Part shown: positions 13,583 to 14,686 of the stretch, piece by piece
Numbering within the stretch: position 1 is the stretch's first letter
How the letters are laid out: every line of letters starts with the position of its first letter
NCBI GenBank assembly: GCA_023428885.1
Contig: JAEYWQ010000408.1
Span: forward strand, 1 to 14,686
Length of the DNA: 14,686 nt
Reading direction: 5' to 3'
DNA from: Bacillota bacterium
Lineage (GTDB): Bacteria > Bacillota > Clostridia > Lachnospirales > Lachnospiraceae
The notes under the pieces: model-generated
Told to the model about the DNA's origin: nothing
Seen by the model: the letters and a program-made list of their open reading frames with translations, nothing else
The model's database searches: none
Position numbers and translations under genes: made by a program

Positions 13583-14686
13583 TTATTCTTCAACACCAAA
13601 GATAAATTCATGCAGTGCATCCACATTCTTTTGCAAATTAGGAACGATAACGCTCATCTTACGTATGGTAGCATCCTCAAAAGCACCATCCACTGGAATT
13701 CTAAATTGATCTAAGTCATTCAGACCAATTTCTAGAGCTAATTTTAAGTACTCTTCGATCTCACCTGCATCAAGATCTGTCGTTAGCATCGGAAGGCATG
13801 AATTTGCTACAACCGCTAGATCCCATAAACCTAAGGTCTTATATTTTTCAAATATTGCATCAATAACAATGCGATGGCGGGAAGTACGACCAAAATCATT
13901 GTTACTATGATCAGCAGTACCAACCCTTCGAATACGGCAGTATCCCAAGGCTTGGTTACCATTCATATGATTGATTCCCGGAACCACATTACGATATTTC
14001 GGATTAGATATATAATTTTCTTTGTTTAAATAATCAGCTTCTGCTTTTGTCAGTGAAATATCCACCCCATCCAGCAAATCAATGATTTTTTCAAAGTCAT
14101 TGAAGCCTACCAGAGCATAACCATCAAGTTTTAAATCAAAATTGAGTTCAATTGTTTCATACAAAAGTGGAATACCACCGGTAGCATAAGCTGAATTTAG
14201 CTTATTATCAAGATGTCCTGGAATCTGTACATAAAGATCACGCATCAATGATGTTAATTTAATTGACTTCTCTTTGGAATTCATTGTTAATATTACCATA
14301 ACATCAGTTCTTCCTCGAGCAGTCCCTGATTCTATGGACTCTTCTCCAAGCAACAAGATATTAACTGCATATTCTTCATGACGTGCAGTACCTACATTGG
14401 CGTTCAGAATAACCTCATCTTCTCCTAATTCAGGTAAATTTTTAATCGCTGCTTCGCTCTCTACTTCATCAGGAACGAAGTTTTCTATTTGATTCGTACC
14501 ATCCTCATAATTCGCTCGTCCCGCTGCAAACCATGCCCCCATCTTGATTGCTAGATTCTGGCCCGGGTCCGTGTATCGAAAAAACAAAAACACAAAAATT
14601 AATGTCAATAAAACCGATGCAAGAGGAATCAAAATTTTTACCCAGAGCTTCATTTTCTTTGCCGGCTCAACGCTAGGTTCTATTAA
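13583..14686 (-). CDS. LytR-CpsA-Psr (LCP) family cell-envelope protein, 5' end probably outside window
   Basis: LCP enzymes attach teichoic acids or capsule polymers from lipid carriers to peptidoglycan on the outer membrane face. Counting from an internal ATG at 14653, there is a membrane anchor at about 5-26 (VKILIPLASVLLTLIFVFLFF). The LCP domain follows with GRTDVMVILT (114-123), LTSLMRDLYV (133-142), KLNSAYATGG (151-160) and FGRTSRHR (254-261), which supply the conserved Arg and Asp residues that bind the pyrophosphate lipid. The frame stays open from 14653 to the edge (LIEPSVEPAKK) and no ribosome site precedes that ATG, so a longer cytoplasmic N terminus likely starts outside the window. 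The protein ends soon after the LCP domain. The downstream alarmone gene begins 93 nt later. Confidence 0.93.
   Translation of the reverse strand, partial: LIEPSVEPAKKMKLWVKILIPLASVLLTLIFVFLFFRYTDPGQNLAIKMGAWFAAGRANYEDGTNQIENFVPDEVESEAAIKNLPELGEDEVILNANVGTARHEEYAVNILLLGEESIESGTARGRTDVMVILTMNSKEKSIKLTSLMRDLYVQIPGHLDNKLNSAYATGGIPLLYETIELNFDLKLDGYALVGFNDFEKIIDLLDGVDISLTKAEADYLNKENYISNPKYRNVVPGINHMNGNQALGYCRIRRVGTADHSNNDFGRTSRHRIVIDAIFEKYKTLGLWDLAVVANSCLPMLTTDLDAGEIEEYLKLALEIGLNDLDQFRIPVDGAFEDATIRKMSVIVPNLQKNVDALHEFIFGVEE

Noticed and set aside
1..14686. CRISPR arrays, tRNA/rRNA genes, insertion sequences, phage genes
   Set aside because: No direct-repeat/spacer array, tRNA- or rRNA-like sequence, transposase or integrase frame was seen; long plus-strand ORFs are antisense shadows of well-identified genes.

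Overview
The window reads as ordinary chromosome from a low-GC anaerobic Firmicute, most likely a Lachnospiraceae/Clostridium member resembling Lachnoclostridium phytofermentans. This is inferred from AT-rich codon use, strong GGAGG-type ribosome sites, a short HisG with HisZ, RecU, a RelQ-type alarmone synthetase and an LCP wall protein. Every supported gene lies on the minus strand, so transcription runs from high to low coordinates.

Region 14686-8163 is a housekeeping string. In transcription order it holds an LCP (LytR-CpsA-Psr) envelope protein open at the window edge, a RelQ-like (p)ppGpp synthetase, an RsmF-like rRNA m5C methyltransferase, an RsuA-family pseudouridine synthase, a HAD phosphatase, an RluC/RluD-type pseudouridine synthase and the RecU Holliday-junction resolvase. 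Most gaps are 4-61 nt, so co-transcription is likely. The shared theme is rRNA modification plus stress signalling.

Region 8144-1849 is a histidine operon: promoter, leader, hisZ-hisG-hisD-hisB-hisA-hisIE, then a 40-residue membrane microprotein and a terminator. The promoter is a perfect TTGACA/TATAAT pair with a 17-bp spacer. The product of the last biosynthetic gene carries, ahead of its HisI and HisE domains, about 215 residues that look like a degenerate HisF barrel lacking the usual catalytic and phosphate-binding residues. No hisH, true hisF, hisC or histidinol-phosphatase gene lies here, so those steps must be encoded elsewhere if the pathway is complete.

Region 1848-1423 has no full-size gene. 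It holds the his terminator, a dense cluster of nested inverted repeats that looks like an intergenic repeat element, and a possible 22-codon leader ORF. Region 1422-1 is the first 474 codons of a YetA/PcRGLX-like (PL26-type) protein probably linked to rhamnogalacturonan (pectin) breakdown; it runs off the window.

I found no clearly new multi-gene system. The items most worth a second look are the HisF-like/HisIE fusion, the his-linked microprotein, the palindrome cluster and the his leader.
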